From Vulcanimicrobiota bacterium (lineage in GTDB: Bacteria > Eremiobacterota > Eremiobacteria > Baltobacterales > Baltobacteraceae), in assembly GCA_028287545.1 (NCBI GenBank), contig JAQBPL010000128.1:1-7050 (forward strand): a DNA stretch of 7,050 nt, read 5' to 3'. The notes under the pieces were generated by a model. The model had not been told where the DNA came from. It did no database searches and saw only the letters and a list, made by a program, of their open reading frames with translations. Shown piece after piece: positions 6,286 through 7,050 of the stretch; positions within the stretch are counted from its first letter, which is position 1; the number at the start of each line of letters is the position of its first letter. The translations under genes were made by a program, and so were the position numbers.

Positions 6286-7050
6286 TGCCCAAAGCCACCA
6301 AGGCTCCCGAGATCATCGGCATCCTGCCTCTGCAGGACGCCGTCCTCTTCCCGAATACCGTCATCCCGCTCGCCGTCGTGAAGCGGCCGGGCATTCAGTT
6401 GGTCGAGGAGGCGCTGCGCGAAGGGAAGCAGATCGGTCTCGTCGCGCTCAAGGACAAAGAGACCGAGGATCCGGGTCCGGACGACGGCCGCCGGATCGGA
6501 ACGATCGGCACGATCCAGAAGATGCTGAAGGTGCCCGACGGCACGCTGCGCTGCATCGTCGCCGGCGGCCCCGTCTTCCGGATCGACCAATTCGTGGCGA
6601 CCGAGCCGTATCTGGCGTCGACGTTCACCGAATTGCCCGATCTCACGCGCGACAACGATCAGCTCGTCGCGATGCAGCGCAATCTCGGCACGCTCTTCCA
6701 AAAGCTGCTGGGCTATCTGCCGCAGGCACCGCGCGAGATGGAGATGGAAGTCAACAACATCTCCGATCCCAACCTGCTCTCGTATTTCGTCGCGTCCACG
6801 ATGCGGCTCGAGACGAAGGATCGTCAAGCGATTCTCGAAGAGCGCGATACCGGCAAGCGCTTGCGCAAGCTGACCATGCTCATCACCAAAGAGCTGGAAG
6901 TCGTCGAGCTGGGACACAAGATTCAGTCCGACATCCAGCGCGAGATGGAGAAGAATCAGCGCGAGTTCTACCTGCGCCAGCAGATGCGCGCGATTCAGGA
7001 AGAGCTCGGCGAAGGCGATCCCCAGCAAGCCGAAGCGAACGAGCTGCGCA
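6285..7050 (+). CDS. lon: Lon ATP-dependent protease, N-terminal part (truncated by window end)
   Basis: The first 255 codons of a Lon (La, S16 family) protease, cut off by the window edge; the full protein is normally about 800 residues. Lon is a homohexameric cytoplasmic AAA+ protease that degrades misfolded and selected regulatory proteins. The ATG overlaps the hsp20 stop by one base. Residues about 11-200 are the substrate-recognising Lon N-domain, opening with the typical ILPLQDAVLFPNTVIPLAV and continuing QIGLVALKDKE, GTIGTIQKMLKVPDG and ISDPNLLSYFVAS. They lead into the long helical segment with KIQSDIQREMEKNQREFYLR and QQMRAIQEELGEGD, diagnostic for Lon. The AAA+ module and Ser-Lys protease dyad lie beyond the window. 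It differs from soil-bacterial and Bacillus arrangements in apparently being co-transcribed with hsp20 behind a CIRCE site. Confidence 0.96.
   Translation, partial: MPKATKAPEIIGILPLQDAVLFPNTVIPLAVVKRPGIQLVEEALREGKQIGLVALKDKETEDPGPDDGRRIGTIGTIQKMLKVPDGTLRCIVAGGPVFRIDQFVATEPYLASTFTELPDLTRDNDQLVAMQRNLGTLFQKLLGYLPQAPREMEMEVNNISDPNLLSYFVASTMRLETKDRQAILEERDTGKRLRKLTMLITKELEVVELGHKIQSDIQREMEKNQREFYLRQQMRAIQEELGEGDPQQAEANELR

Noticed and set aside
6180..7028. Minus-strand open frame of 282 codons
   Set aside because: It is antisense to the unmistakable Lon N-terminal domain and has no motif or ribosome binding site of its own.

Overview
The window is a GC-rich, densely packed bacterial segment holding six protein genes and no RNA genes, transposons or CRISPR arrays. 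The phylum cannot be fixed from this sequence. High GC, frequent GTG starts, a MalT-like ATPase fused to a BTAD transcription-activator module, and a CIRCE heat-shock operator would suit several phyla (for example Eremiobacterota/WPS-2, Chloroflexota or Acidobacteriota). Eremiobacterota is a guess only.

Left part (1-1140, plus strand): a secreted triheme c-type cytochrome made of three tandem class-I cytochrome domains, with a good ribosome binding site. Up to base 109 there is an open frame that may be the tail of an upstream gene.

Middle part (1159-5790, minus strand): three consecutive regulator genes pointing left. In transcription order they are a Crp/Fnr-type regulator of the CNRLH...CECY group (stop at 4975), a 957-residue STAND/MalT-like ATPase with a C-terminal winged helix and BTAD domain (4811-1938), and a second, different Crp/Fnr-type regulator (1854-1159) that converges on the cytochrome gene with an 18-bp gap. 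The short region 4812-4974 holds a 25-bp hairpin or operator, a 12-bp palindrome and a tandem 9-bp repeat resembling DnaA boxes.

Right part (5791-7050, plus strand): a divergent control region with an 8-bp inverted repeat and a near-consensus CIRCE element (the HrcA operator), followed by an Hsp20 small heat-shock protein and the 5' part of a Lon protease gene. The Hsp20 stop and the Lon start share one base (TAATG), so the two are very probably a translationally coupled, HrcA-controlled protein quality-control operon. Hsp20 would hold unfolding proteins and Lon would degrade those that cannot be rescued.

The best observations are the CIRCE site controlling hsp20-lon (not marked by any open frame), the truncated lon gene running off the window, a heptamer (TAGCGTA) shared by two regulatory regions, and the reversed domain order of the BTAD regulator. 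I saw no clear evidence of a wholly new system such as a defence island or biosynthetic cluster.
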